Shown here: in pieces, positions 57,080 through 64,000 of the stretch
Position numbering within the stretch: position 1 is the first letter of the stretch
Layout: every line of letters begins with the position of its first letter
NCBI GenBank assembly: GCA_017465945.1
Contig: JAFTVD010000024.1
Span: 62,001-126,000, forward strand
Length of the DNA stretch: 64,000 bases
Reading direction: 5' to 3'
From: Alphaproteobacteria bacterium
GTDB taxonomy: Bacteria; Pseudomonadota; Alphaproteobacteria; RF32; CAG-239
The notes under the pieces: model-generated
Database searches by the model: none
What the model was told of the DNA's origin: nothing
The model's input: the letters and a program-made list of their open reading frames with translations, nothing else
Translations under genes and position numbers: made by a program

Positions 57080-59055
57080 TAGATTTTTTTAATAACTTTC
57101 ATTTCTTACGCCCTTGGTTTTTGTTATTTTTGCTTATTCCTTTGATGTTATATGCAAAAAAAATTAAATTTAGCAACAAAACATCTTCTTGGGAAGATGT
57201 GTGTGATAAGCATTTGTTGGATTATTTGTTAGTTGGAAATAATAAAATAAAACGAAAATCTTTAAAATCATATATATACATTGGTTTGACGGTGGCTTCT
57301 ATTGCATGTGCTGGACCTTCTTGGAAAAAATTAGAAATACCTACATTTACTATCGAAAATCCAAATATGTTTGTTTTAAGTTTGGCACAAGATATGCAGT
57401 TAACAGATGTTACACCATCTAGACTTGATAGAGCTAAATATGCGATATTGGATATAATTGATGGAGTTGAGCAAGGGCAATTTGGTTTGGAAGTATATTC
57501 TCAAGAACCTTATGTTATATCTCCTATTACAGATGATGTTAATTTAATAAAAAATATAATGCCACAGATTGTACCGAATATTGTTCCTGATAATGGTGAT
57601 AGATTGGATAGAGCCATTGATTTAGCCATTAAACGATTTGTTAATGCAGGATATAGCAGTGGTAACATTATTTTATTTACTTCTGATGTCGGTAGTCGTT
57701 TTGATTTGGCTTTGGAATTAGTAGAGAAAGCAAAAAAATTAGATTATACGGTTAATGTTGTTGATACATCTTTTTTAGGAAATGAAAAATTACCTATTTT
57801 GGCTGAAAAAGGAAATGGAGTGTATACATCTATAAAAAATAACGATATTAAGCCTATATTGAAAAAAATCTCTGATATTAGTGAAGAAAAAACAAAATTA
57901 AGTAAGAATTTAAGGTCTAATTATGTTGATTTTGGATATTATTTATTGATTATTCCGTTAATGTGTGTGCTAGTATTTTTTAGACGTGGAATACTTGTAT
58001 TGTTTTTTGTGTTAAGTTTTTCGTCTTTTGCTGAAGCTAGCTTTTTTCTAAACAATGACCAAGAAGGTTTAAAATATTTTAATAGTAAAAAATATGATGA
58101 GGCGCTATCTGTTTTTAAGAATCCTTTATGGAGAGCTATAACATATTATAAACAAAACAAACTTGAAGAAGCGTTGAAAGAAATAGGAGATAAAAATGAT
58201 GAATACTCTTTGTATAATAAAGGGGTATTTTTAACAAAATTATGTAAATATGAAGATGCGAAACAAGTTTTTTCTGATGTAGTAAGGCTATATCCGAATA
58301 ATGAAGATGCTAAATATAATTTAGATGTTTTAAATGAGTTGTTTTTGAAAGCAAAAGATGACCCGAAAGTGTTAGAATGTGACAATCAACAAGATAATCA
58401 ACAAAGCAATTCAAACTCTAATAAGAACGATAGTGAAGAAAAAGAGGATAAAGATAATCAAAACAAAGATGAAAATAAAAGTGATAACAAATCTGATTCT
58501 CAAGAAAATAAAAATAATCAATCAAACAAGCAAGAGAATAAAGAACAATCTCAAGATGAACAAAAAAATAACTCTTCTGATGAAAATAAAAAAGAAGGAG
58601 ATAAGGAACAGCAAGATAAGACTGATGATAATAAAGAAAAAAATAAATCAAAATCTGATGAGAATGAGGGACAAAATAAAAGCAATAATAACACTCAAGA
58701 AAATCAGAATAAATCTGATAGCGAATCTTCTTCTAATGAGGAACCTGAAAGTGAAAATAAAGAAAATGATCGTAATGAGTTAGCCTCTAGTGCAAATGAT
58801 GATAAAAAAGATGGGCAAGCAAAAGAAGGTGATGGAAAAGATGATAATAGTAATGAAAAAAAGGAAAAAACTGAACAAGAGCAAACTATTCAAAATATGG
58901 GTGTAAAAAAAGGAAAAGAAGATGAAGAATATGATGAAGAAGCGTTAATCATGCAAAGGAAATACAGAGAAATTCCAGAGGATGTTGGCGGACTTTTAAG
59001 AGAATTTATAAAAAAAGAATATATTAAGGATAGATATAGAGATGAAAGCTATTAA
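57076..59055 (+). CDS. BatB/BatC fusion: degenerate VWA domain plus TPR and charged tail
   Basis: In this 659-aa protein residues 1-65 hold two membrane segments, residues 85-270 a VWA-like domain (VLSLAQDMQLTDVTPSRLDRAK then IILFTSDVGSRFD), and residues 295-325 two further membrane segments. A TPR region (about 330-440) and a low-complexity Asn/Lys/Asp/Glu/Ser/Gln tail (about 445-610) follow. The VWA start should carry DxSxS; here it is SLAQD, so the MIDAS metal site is lost, in contrast with the BatA neighbour. The TPR half corresponds to BatC, usually a separate gene. It overlaps BatD by 14 nt. Confidence 0.88.
   Translation: MIDFFNNFHFLRPWFLLFLLIPLMLYAKKIKFSNKTSSWEDVCDKHLLDYLLVGNNKIKRKSLKSYIYIGLTVASIACAGPSWKKLEIPTFTIENPNMFVLSLAQDMQLTDVTPSRLDRAKYAILDIIDGVEQGQFGLEVYSQEPYVISPITDDVNLIKNIMPQIVPNIVPDNGDRLDRAIDLAIKRFVNAGYSSGNIILFTSDVGSRFDLALELVEKAKKLDYTVNVVDTSFLGNEKLPILAEKGNGVYTSIKNNDIKPILKKISDISEEKTKLSKNLRSNYVDFGYYLLIIPLMCVLVFFRRGILVLFFVLSFSSFAEASFFLNNDQEGLKYFNSKKYDEALSVFKNPLWRAITYYKQNKLEEALKEIGDKNDEYSLYNKGVFLTKLCKYEDAKQVFSDVVRLYPNNEDAKYNLDVLNELFLKAKDDPKVLECDNQQDNQQSNSNSNKNDSEEKEDKDNQNKDENKSDNKSDSQENKNNQSNKQENKEQSQDEQKNNSSDENKKEGDKEQQDKTDDNKEKNKSKSDENEGQNKSNNNTQENQNKSDSESSSNEEPESENKENDRNELASSANDDKKDGQAKEGDGKDDNSNEKKEKTEQEQTIQNMGVKKGKEDEEYDEEALIMQRKYREIPEDVGGLLREFIKKEYIKDRYRDESY
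58376..58915 (+). repeat. Low-complexity coding tract in the BatB/C fusion
   Basis: About 180 codons are nearly restricted to Asn, Lys, Asp, Glu, Ser and Gln, written in A/G-rich codons. This is the C-terminal linker seen in many BatC proteins. Base composition bias generates a spurious 134-codon frame on the same strand. Confidence 0.85.
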
Positions 59056-60772
59056 TGTTTTTTGTTTTTTGGGTTTGTTTTTGTTTTCTATCAATGTTTT
59101 TGCTGATGAGCTAAATGTTGATATTGATAAAAATGTTATGACAGAGGGAGATGTTTTATATCTAACAATAGAATATGATGGAAGTAGTAATGAAAACCCT
59201 GATTTAAGTTCATTACAAAATGACTTTCAAGTTGTTTCAAACTCTACATCTAAACAAATAACTTTGATAAATGGGGTTTTAGAACAAACGAAGAAGTGGA
59301 CTGTTGGTGTTAAACCACTTAGAAGTGGTAAGATTGTAATAAAACCGATAAAATTAGGAGGACTATCTTCTAATTATTCGGAGGTTGAAGTTAAAGAAAT
59401 TACAGATGTGGCATATATTCCTGATAGCAAAAATAACTATAATTCGCCATACTTTAAAATTGAACAATCTACTGATTTAACAAGCGCATATCTTAATCAG
59501 CAAGTTTTATTATATGTTACCATTTACGATAGTTTGGGGCTTAGAAATGGGACAATTAACATTGACGAGAAAGTTAAAGATGATTGGATTATTGTTCCAC
59601 TATTAAAAAATCCTATTGTAAAAAAAGATGTGATTGATGGTAGAAAGATGAACGTCATCAACTTTGTATATGCTATTTTTCCTCAAAAAACAGGAGAGCT
59701 CGAAATACCACAATTTTCATTTGAAGGAGAGTATATTAAAGACGTAGGATTTAGCTCTCCTGATTTTGGTGAAGAATTTATGATGTTTGGTATGGATTTT
59801 AGAAATGCTTTTGGGCAAAAAGTTCCTGTTAGAATGAAAGCAGATGCGAAAGTATTGAATGTTCTTATGCCTAAAGATAAAACTCCATTAAATAAATGGT
59901 TTCCAGTAAAAAATCTTCAAGTTTCTTCATTTATCGGACAGAAGAATAATTTTATGGTTAGTGAAGCTTTTAATCAAAAAGTTATCGTTAAGGCAACTGG
60001 AGCAACACAAACTTTATTGCCAAATATTGAGTTTCCTCAAACTGCGGGTTTGAAGCAATATCCTGAAAAACCCGAAATAAAAGAAGATATTGTTAATGGA
60101 AACGTAGTAACAACTGCAACATACAATGTTGTATATATACCTACGCAAAGAGGAAATATCACTATTCCACCTATTGAAATAAAGTGGTTTAATGTTAATA
60201 ATAATCAATTTGAAACAGCATCTACAAATGAAGTAAATCTTGTTATTGCAAAAAGCGATATGGAGGAAATTGCATTTCCTAATGATAATTCAGTAAGTAA
60301 TGAAACAGAAATAGAAAAGAAAGAAATTGTAAAAAAAGAAAATAATGTAGAAACAAAAAAGGATTACAAACAGATACCTTTGATTTGGTATTTAGCTTTT
60401 GGTGGGATTGTTTTGATTTTATTATTAGTTATGTTAATTTCAAAAAAACAATCATCTAAAAATGCAAAATACTACAAAAAACTTGTTATTAGCTCTATCT
60501 TAAAGCATGATTATGCCCAAACCAAAATATATCTTTTAGAGTGGGCAAAAATCAAATATAACAATGATGATATTAAAAACTTTAAGGACGTAGAAGAATA
60601 CTCTAAAGACGTAAACTTTGAAAAAGAACTAGACACAATCAATAAATTATTATATTCTAAAACTGATGAGATGTTTGATAGTCAAAATTTTGTTAAAATA
60701 TTTAAAAAGGTTGATAAAACAAAAGTAAATAATAAAAATAAACAAGATGTTTTACCGAATCTTTACAAATAA
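59042..60772 (+). CDS. batD: BatD-like protein
   Basis: In this 576-aa protein a signal peptide ends at VFADE, and several immunoglobulin-like strands follow (VDIDKNVMTEGDVLYLTIEYDG, TTATYNVVYIPTQRGNITIPPIEIKWF), as in BatD. One membrane segment is at about 443-465 (LIWYLAFGGIVLILLLVML), and a cytoplasmic tail ends it. It is the last gene of the Bat operon, and its start overlaps BatB/C. It likely forms the periplasmic part of the complex. Confidence 0.9.
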   Translation: MKAINVFCFLGLFLFSINVFADELNVDIDKNVMTEGDVLYLTIEYDGSSNENPDLSSLQNDFQVVSNSTSKQITLINGVLEQTKKWTVGVKPLRSGKIVIKPIKLGGLSSNYSEVEVKEITDVAYIPDSKNNYNSPYFKIEQSTDLTSAYLNQQVLLYVTIYDSLGLRNGTINIDEKVKDDWIIVPLLKNPIVKKDVIDGRKMNVINFVYAIFPQKTGELEIPQFSFEGEYIKDVGFSSPDFGEEFMMFGMDFRNAFGQKVPVRMKADAKVLNVLMPKDKTPLNKWFPVKNLQVSSFIGQKNNFMVSEAFNQKVIVKATGATQTLLPNIEFPQTAGLKQYPEKPEIKEDIVNGNVVTTATYNVVYIPTQRGNITIPPIEIKWFNVNNNQFETASTNEVNLVIAKSDMEEIAFPNDNSVSNETEIEKKEIVKKENNVETKKDYKQIPLIWYLAFGGIVLILLLVMLISKKQSSKNAKYYKKLVISSILKHDYAQTKIYLLEWAKIKYNNDDIKNFKDVEEYSKDVNFEKELDTINKLLYSKTDEMFDSQNFVKIFKKVDKTKVNNKNKQDVLPNLYK

Positions 60773-60817
60773 CAGGCATCTTATAGATATAGATTTGTTT
60801 TTTTTAACGGAGAAGAA

Positions 60818-61657
60818 ATGCTTTGGGTTAAAAGACTTATTTGTGGGATTGTTGCATTGATTATAGGTGGAGGTGGTATCTACCTTATAATGCTTGATAC
60901 ACAAATTTGGCAAGCTGTTGGTTTTTGTTTGTTTGTTGTTGGTCTTGCTTTAGGATATATTGCTGTTACCCAAAAAATGCCTAGGTATAATTTTTGGATT
61001 ACGTTAATTGCTGTTGGATTATGTTATGCTTTGTATACAACAAATAGTGGCAATAAAACAGATGTTTCATCCATAAGACCTCAAAGTGTTACTAATAATG
61101 ATGTTACTGAACCCAAAAAAGAAAATAAAATACCACAAAAGAAAAAGCCAAAAAAGAAATCAAAACTTTCTTCTTATCCTAAGATAACAGGTAGAGCTGA
61201 AGTTATACACGCTAATGTTTTTTATATTAGTGGCAGATATGTACGTTTGTTTGGTGTTGACGCACCTGATAGTGATCAAATTTGTTCTGATATTAATGAA
61301 AGTTCTTATAACTGCGGTCAAGAAGCTATTTCTTGGATTAGAGGATGGATTGATGATAATATAATTGATTGCTATTTATTAAAAGTAAATCCAAAGGGGC
61401 AAGATTTAGCTACTTGTGTTTGGGGAGACTATGATATTGGTGCTGCTCTAGTTGGAGCAGGATGGGCTATTGCTAATACGTCTGAAACAGATATTTATGC
61501 CCCTTATGAAGCAAAAGCTCAAAGTGAATTATCTGGATTGTGGCAAGGTAGTTTTTATTCTCCTGAAGATTGGCGTAATATTAAAAGAGATACAAATAAT
61601 TTTACTATAAAAAGACGCTCTAAGGGTGGTTTCTTTAATTTCAAATCTTTATTTTAG
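60818..61657 (+). CDS. Membrane protein with nuclease-like SNase domain, active site altered
   Basis: In this 279-aa protein three membrane segments cover residues 7-26, 33-52 and 58-74, then a Lys/Pro-rich linker, then an SNase-like (thermonuclease) fold from about 122 (RAEVIHANVFYISGRYVRLF). GVDAPD carries the metal Asp and R143 (VRL) remains, but the second essential Arg, expected in KGRxxA, is Gln195 (KGQDLATC) and the general-base Glu is Asp151. Nuclease activity is doubtful. Similar SNase-fold proteins without activity occur in envelope proteins of alphaproteobacteria. GGAG precedes the ATG. Transcribed with tsaE, 9 nt ahead. Confidence 0.8.
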   Translation: MLWVKRLICGIVALIIGGGGIYLIMLDTQIWQAVGFCLFVVGLALGYIAVTQKMPRYNFWITLIAVGLCYALYTTNSGNKTDVSSIRPQSVTNNDVTEPKKENKIPQKKKPKKKSKLSSYPKITGRAEVIHANVFYISGRYVRLFGVDAPDSDQICSDINESSYNCGQEAISWIRGWIDDNIIDCYLLKVNPKGQDLATCVWGDYDIGAALVGAGWAIANTSETDIYAPYEAKAQSELSGLWQGSFYSPEDWRNIKRDTNNFTIKRRSKGGFFNFKSLF

Positions 61658-61666
61658 AGAAAATTT

Positions 61667-62122
61667 ATGAGTTACACTAGAATATTTGAATGCAAAAGTG
61701 AAAATGACACTAAAAATTTAGCAGTTAGATTTGCCGATATTGCTAAAAAGGGTGATGTTTTTGCATTATATGGCACTCTTGGAGTTGGAAAAAGTTTTTT
61801 TTCTAGGCATTTTATACAACATTTAACAGATGTTTTAGATGTTCCAAGTCCTACATTTACCCTAGTTCAATGCTATGAGGCTGTTAATTTTGAAATTTTC
61901 CATTATGATATGTATAGGCTTAAGAGTCCTGATGAGGCATATGAATTAGGAATTGAAGAGTCTTTCTTTAATGGAGTAAATTTGGTGGAATGGCCTGAAA
62001 AAATACAGAGTTTATTACCTAGAAATATATGGAAGATTACTATAGACATTAAAGATAATATTCGTATCTTTAATATTGAAGTTAGTGATAATGAAAAACA
62101 AGCTAGGCTTGAGAGTATTTGA
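61667..62122 (+). CDS. tsaE: tRNA t6A biosynthesis ATPase TsaE
   Basis: The 151-aa protein is the ATPase partner of the TsaBD complex in making N6-threonylcarbamoyladenosine at position 37 of ANN-decoding tRNAs. GTLGVGKS at 36-43 is the P-loop, SPTFTLVQCYEA the switch-like segment, and FEIFHYDMYRL with GIEESFFNGVNLVEWPEK the family motif. tsaB and tsaD are outside the window. Confidence 0.94.
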   Translation: MSYTRIFECKSENDTKNLAVRFADIAKKGDVFALYGTLGVGKSFFSRHFIQHLTDVLDVPSPTFTLVQCYEAVNFEIFHYDMYRLKSPDEAYELGIEESFFNGVNLVEWPEKIQSLLPRNIWKITIDIKDNIRIFNIEVSDNEKQARLESI

Positions 62123-62123
62123 T

Positions 62124-62546
62124 ATGATTAATATTCACGCAACATTAGTCAAAATAATGGATAAAGGGGTTCTTTTAATTGGAAAATCTGGCATAGGAAA
62201 ATCTGATGTGGCATTACGTTTGATTATGGATAAAAACGCATTGCTTGTGGCTGATGATAGAGTAAATATCAAAGTGTGTAATGATGGTCTCATTGGTTCT
62301 TCTCCTGATGAAATAAAAGGAAAACTTGAGGTAAGAAATGTTGGAATAGTTGAAATTGAATATACTGAAAATACTAAAATTGATTTATGCGTTGAATTGG
62401 TTAATGATAGAAACAAATTAGAAAGAATGCCTTTACCTAAATATGAGGAAATTTTAGGTGTATCTATACCTAAAATAGAACTATATCCTTTTGATTGTTC
62501 AACAATTCATAAGATTATTCAAAAAATTAGTGGTAAAATTATCTAG
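62124..62546 (+). CDS. hprK: HPr kinase/phosphorylase, short alphaproteobacterial form
   Basis: The protein of 140 aa is taken from the ATG at 62124 (MINIHATLVKI), 1 nt after tsaE. It has Walker A IGKSGIGKS at residues 19-27 and VADDRVNI as the second motif, and corresponds to the C-terminal catalytic domain only. Short HprK proteins control the nitrogen-type PTS in alphaproteobacteria by phosphorylating HPr (NPr) on Ser. The other PTS genes are not in the window. The last motif EVRNVGIVEIEYT lies near residue 80. Confidence 0.92.
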   Translation: MINIHATLVKIMDKGVLLIGKSGIGKSDVALRLIMDKNALLVADDRVNIKVCNDGLIGSSPDEIKGKLEVRNVGIVEIEYTENTKIDLCVELVNDRNKLERMPLPKYEEILGVSIPKIELYPFDCSTIHKIIQKISGKII

Positions 62547-62589
62547 TTGTGATATGAATGCTTTATAGTATAAAGAAAAGAGGTATGTT

Positions 62590-63381
62590 ATGATTACAAA
62601 ATTACTTGAGCAATTTCTTAGAACTCTTGGAAAACCTTTAGTTGCTTTTTTATCTTCTCTTGGTGATTTAGTTATTTTTGTTGCAAAAGCTTTATATCAT
62701 TGTTTTGTTCCACCTTTTTATTTTAAATTGTTTATAAAACAAGTTTTAGATATTGGTTTTTATTCGTTACCGGTTGTTGGTTTGACAACACTATTTGCAG
62801 GTATGGTTATTGCTCTTCAAACGTATTCTGGTTTTACAGGATTTAAGGCTGAAAATGTTATTGCGTCTGTTGTTTTAATTTCGGTTACAAGAGAACTTGC
62901 ACCTGTTTTATCTGCTCTTATGGTGGCTGGAAGAATTGGTGCAGCTATGGCGGCTGAAATAGGAACAATGAGAGTTACTGAACAAATTGATGCTTTAGTT
63001 ACATTATCTACCAATCCTTTCAAATACCTTATTGCACCTCGTTTATGGGCAGGGCTTATTGTTTTGCCAATTTTGGTGTTTATTGGTGATATTATTGGTA
63101 TTTTTGGTGGATATGTTGTTGGTGTTTATAAGTTAGGATTTAATCCTGCCAATTATATTACAGCAACTTTTCAAAATTTACAGATGATTGGTATTATTTC
63201 AGGACTGGTAAAGGCTGGTGTTTTTGGTTTTATTATCTCTATGATGGGTTGTTATAACGGTTACAAATCAAAAGGTGGGGCTCAAGGTGTTGGTAATGCA
63301 ACAACAAATGCTGTTGTTTCTTCATCTATTCTTATTTTGATATTTAACTATCTTATTACTGAAATGTTCTTTTCTAGATAA
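62590..63381 (+). CDS. mlaE: MlaE-type ABC transporter permease
   Basis: The 263-aa protein is the integral subunit of the lipid-asymmetry (Mla) transporter. Five membrane segments with the conserved TLFAGMVIALQTY, SVTRELAPVLSALMVAGRIGAAMAAEIGTMRVTEQIDAL and VKAGVFGFIISMMGCYNGYKSKGG mark the MlaE family. With MlaF it moves phospholipids between the inner and outer membranes. GAGG lies before the start; mlaF follows after 11 nt. Confidence 0.95.
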   Translation: MITKLLEQFLRTLGKPLVAFLSSLGDLVIFVAKALYHCFVPPFYFKLFIKQVLDIGFYSLPVVGLTTLFAGMVIALQTYSGFTGFKAENVIASVVLISVTRELAPVLSALMVAGRIGAAMAAEIGTMRVTEQIDALVTLSTNPFKYLIAPRLWAGLIVLPILVFIGDIIGIFGGYVVGVYKLGFNPANYITATFQNLQMIGIISGLVKAGVFGFIISMMGCYNGYKSKGGAQGVGNATTNAVVSSSILILIFNYLITEMFFSR

Positions 63382-63392
63382 TGGGGGTAAAA

Positions 63393-64000
63393 ATGACAAA
63401 AGAAGTAAAAATTAAAATTAGAGACCTTCATAAAAGTTTTGGAAAAAAACAAGTTTTAAATGGTGTTGATTTAGATTTGTATAAAGGGGAGTCTTTAGTT
63501 GTTATTGGTGGCTCTGGTACTGGAAAATCTGTTTTAATTAAGTGTATTCAAGGATTATTAACCCCTGATAGTGGTTCTATTGAAATTGATGGAATTGAAA
63601 TTGTGGGTGATAATCATACCACTATTGACGATATGCATAGTAAAATGGGAATGCTTTTCCAAGGTGGTGCATTGTTTGATAGTTTAAAAGTTTGGGAAAA
63701 TGTTGCTTTTGACCTTATACAAAACAGAGGAATTAGTAAAAAAGAAGCCAAGATTGTTGCTATAAAAGTTTTAAGACAGGTTGGGCTTGGTGCTGATATT
63801 GCAGACTTGTATCCGTCTGAACTTTCGGGTGGTATGCAAAAAAGGGTTGGTTTAGCTAGAGCTGTTATTACAAAACCTGAAATTATATTTTTTGATGAGC
63901 CAACAACTGGTCTTGACCCTATTATGGCAGATGTTATTAATGATTTGATTATAGAATCGGCTAAAGATTTAGGAGCGACAACTTTAACTATTACTCATGA
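63393..64000 (+). CDS. mlaF: MlaF-type ABC transporter ATP-binding protein, partial (right edge)
   Basis: From the ATG at 63393 (GGGGG upstream) there is an open frame of 202 complete codons that leaves the window. It contains Walker A GGSGTGKS, Q-loop MGMLFQGGALF, the ABC signature LSGGMQKR, and Walker B IIFFDEPTTGLDP. The C-terminal part, about 50 residues by family length, is missing. It forms the ATPase pair with MlaE. Confidence 0.95.
   Translation, partial: MTKEVKIKIRDLHKSFGKKQVLNGVDLDLYKGESLVVIGGSGTGKSVLIKCIQGLLTPDSGSIEIDGIEIVGDNHTTIDDMHSKMGMLFQGGALFDSLKVWENVAFDLIQNRGISKKEAKIVAIKVLRQVGLGADIADLYPSELSGGMQKRVGLARAVITKPEIIFFDEPTTGLDPIMADVINDLIIESAKDLGATTLTITH

Noticed and set aside
58379..58783. 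A 134-codon frame made mostly of Lys and Ile inside the BatB/C tail.
   Set aside because: It is an out-of-frame reading of the A-rich low-complexity tract.

Overview
The window is strongly AT-rich and looks like the chromosome of a low-GC, Gram-negative alphaproteobacterium, probably host- or gut-associated. The Gram-negative envelope is shown by lpxC, bamD, tolQRA, mlaE/mlaF, porin-like barrels and an RND tripartite pump. The alphaproteobacterial assignment rests on the short HprK-type kinase, the rluD-rpoH pair, gpmI-envC-ctpA-rppH in a row, rnpB-lpxC-bamD-recN, and a family-4-type uracil-DNA glycosylase of alphaproteobacterial style. A flavodiiron protein suggests life at low oxygen. There are no transposases, phage genes, CRISPR arrays, tRNA genes or rRNA genes. 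The taxonomic call is inference from gene content.

Layout. 1-1.8 kb: an edge-truncated polytopic membrane protein and a small secreted protein made of 11-residue repeats. 1.9-6.2 kb: flavodiiron protein, a 73-aa unknown, class II aldolase, and a DUF2157/GDYXXLXY membrane pair bracketed by two near-identical terminator hairpins. 6.2-12.1 kb: accessory-looking genes, namely a possible ftsK remnant, two GNAT acetyltransferases, a subtilisin-fold protein that appears to have lost all three catalytic residues, an orphan zeta-toxin-like kinase, a PHP phosphoesterase, infC with an apparent AUA start codon, and a 27-codon ORF with its own promoter and terminator. 12.1-14.2 kb: ligA.

14.2-21.9 kb: a six-gene minus-strand operon built around a VirD4/TraG-type coupling ATPase with five proteins I cannot assign. 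It is the best candidate for an undescribed system: a coupling-protein complex without any visible type IV channel gene beside it. 22.0-31.8 kb: rluD, rpoH, an RND efflux operon, a lipoprotein, a GST-like protein and a solute-binding protein. 31.9-36.0 kb: a ParA/MinD-like protein with a broken P-loop, a membrane J-domain/SH3 protein, tgt and a LOG-family protein. 36.0-39.7 kb: recN, bamD, lpxC and the RNase P RNA gene, which the supplied protein-coding calls cannot show.

39.9-50.8 kb: an outer-membrane barrel, glmM, a long TPR protein, a uracil-DNA glycosylase, two secreted paralogous four-cysteine proteins, tolQRA without tolB/pal, and a porin-response regulator pair. 51.0-60.8 kb: gpmI, envC, ctpA, rppH, then a Bat (aerotolerance-type) operon with a fused BatB/BatC protein lacking its metal-binding motif. 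60.8-64.0 kb: an SNase-like membrane protein, tsaE, hprK, mlaE and the start of mlaF, which runs off the right edge.
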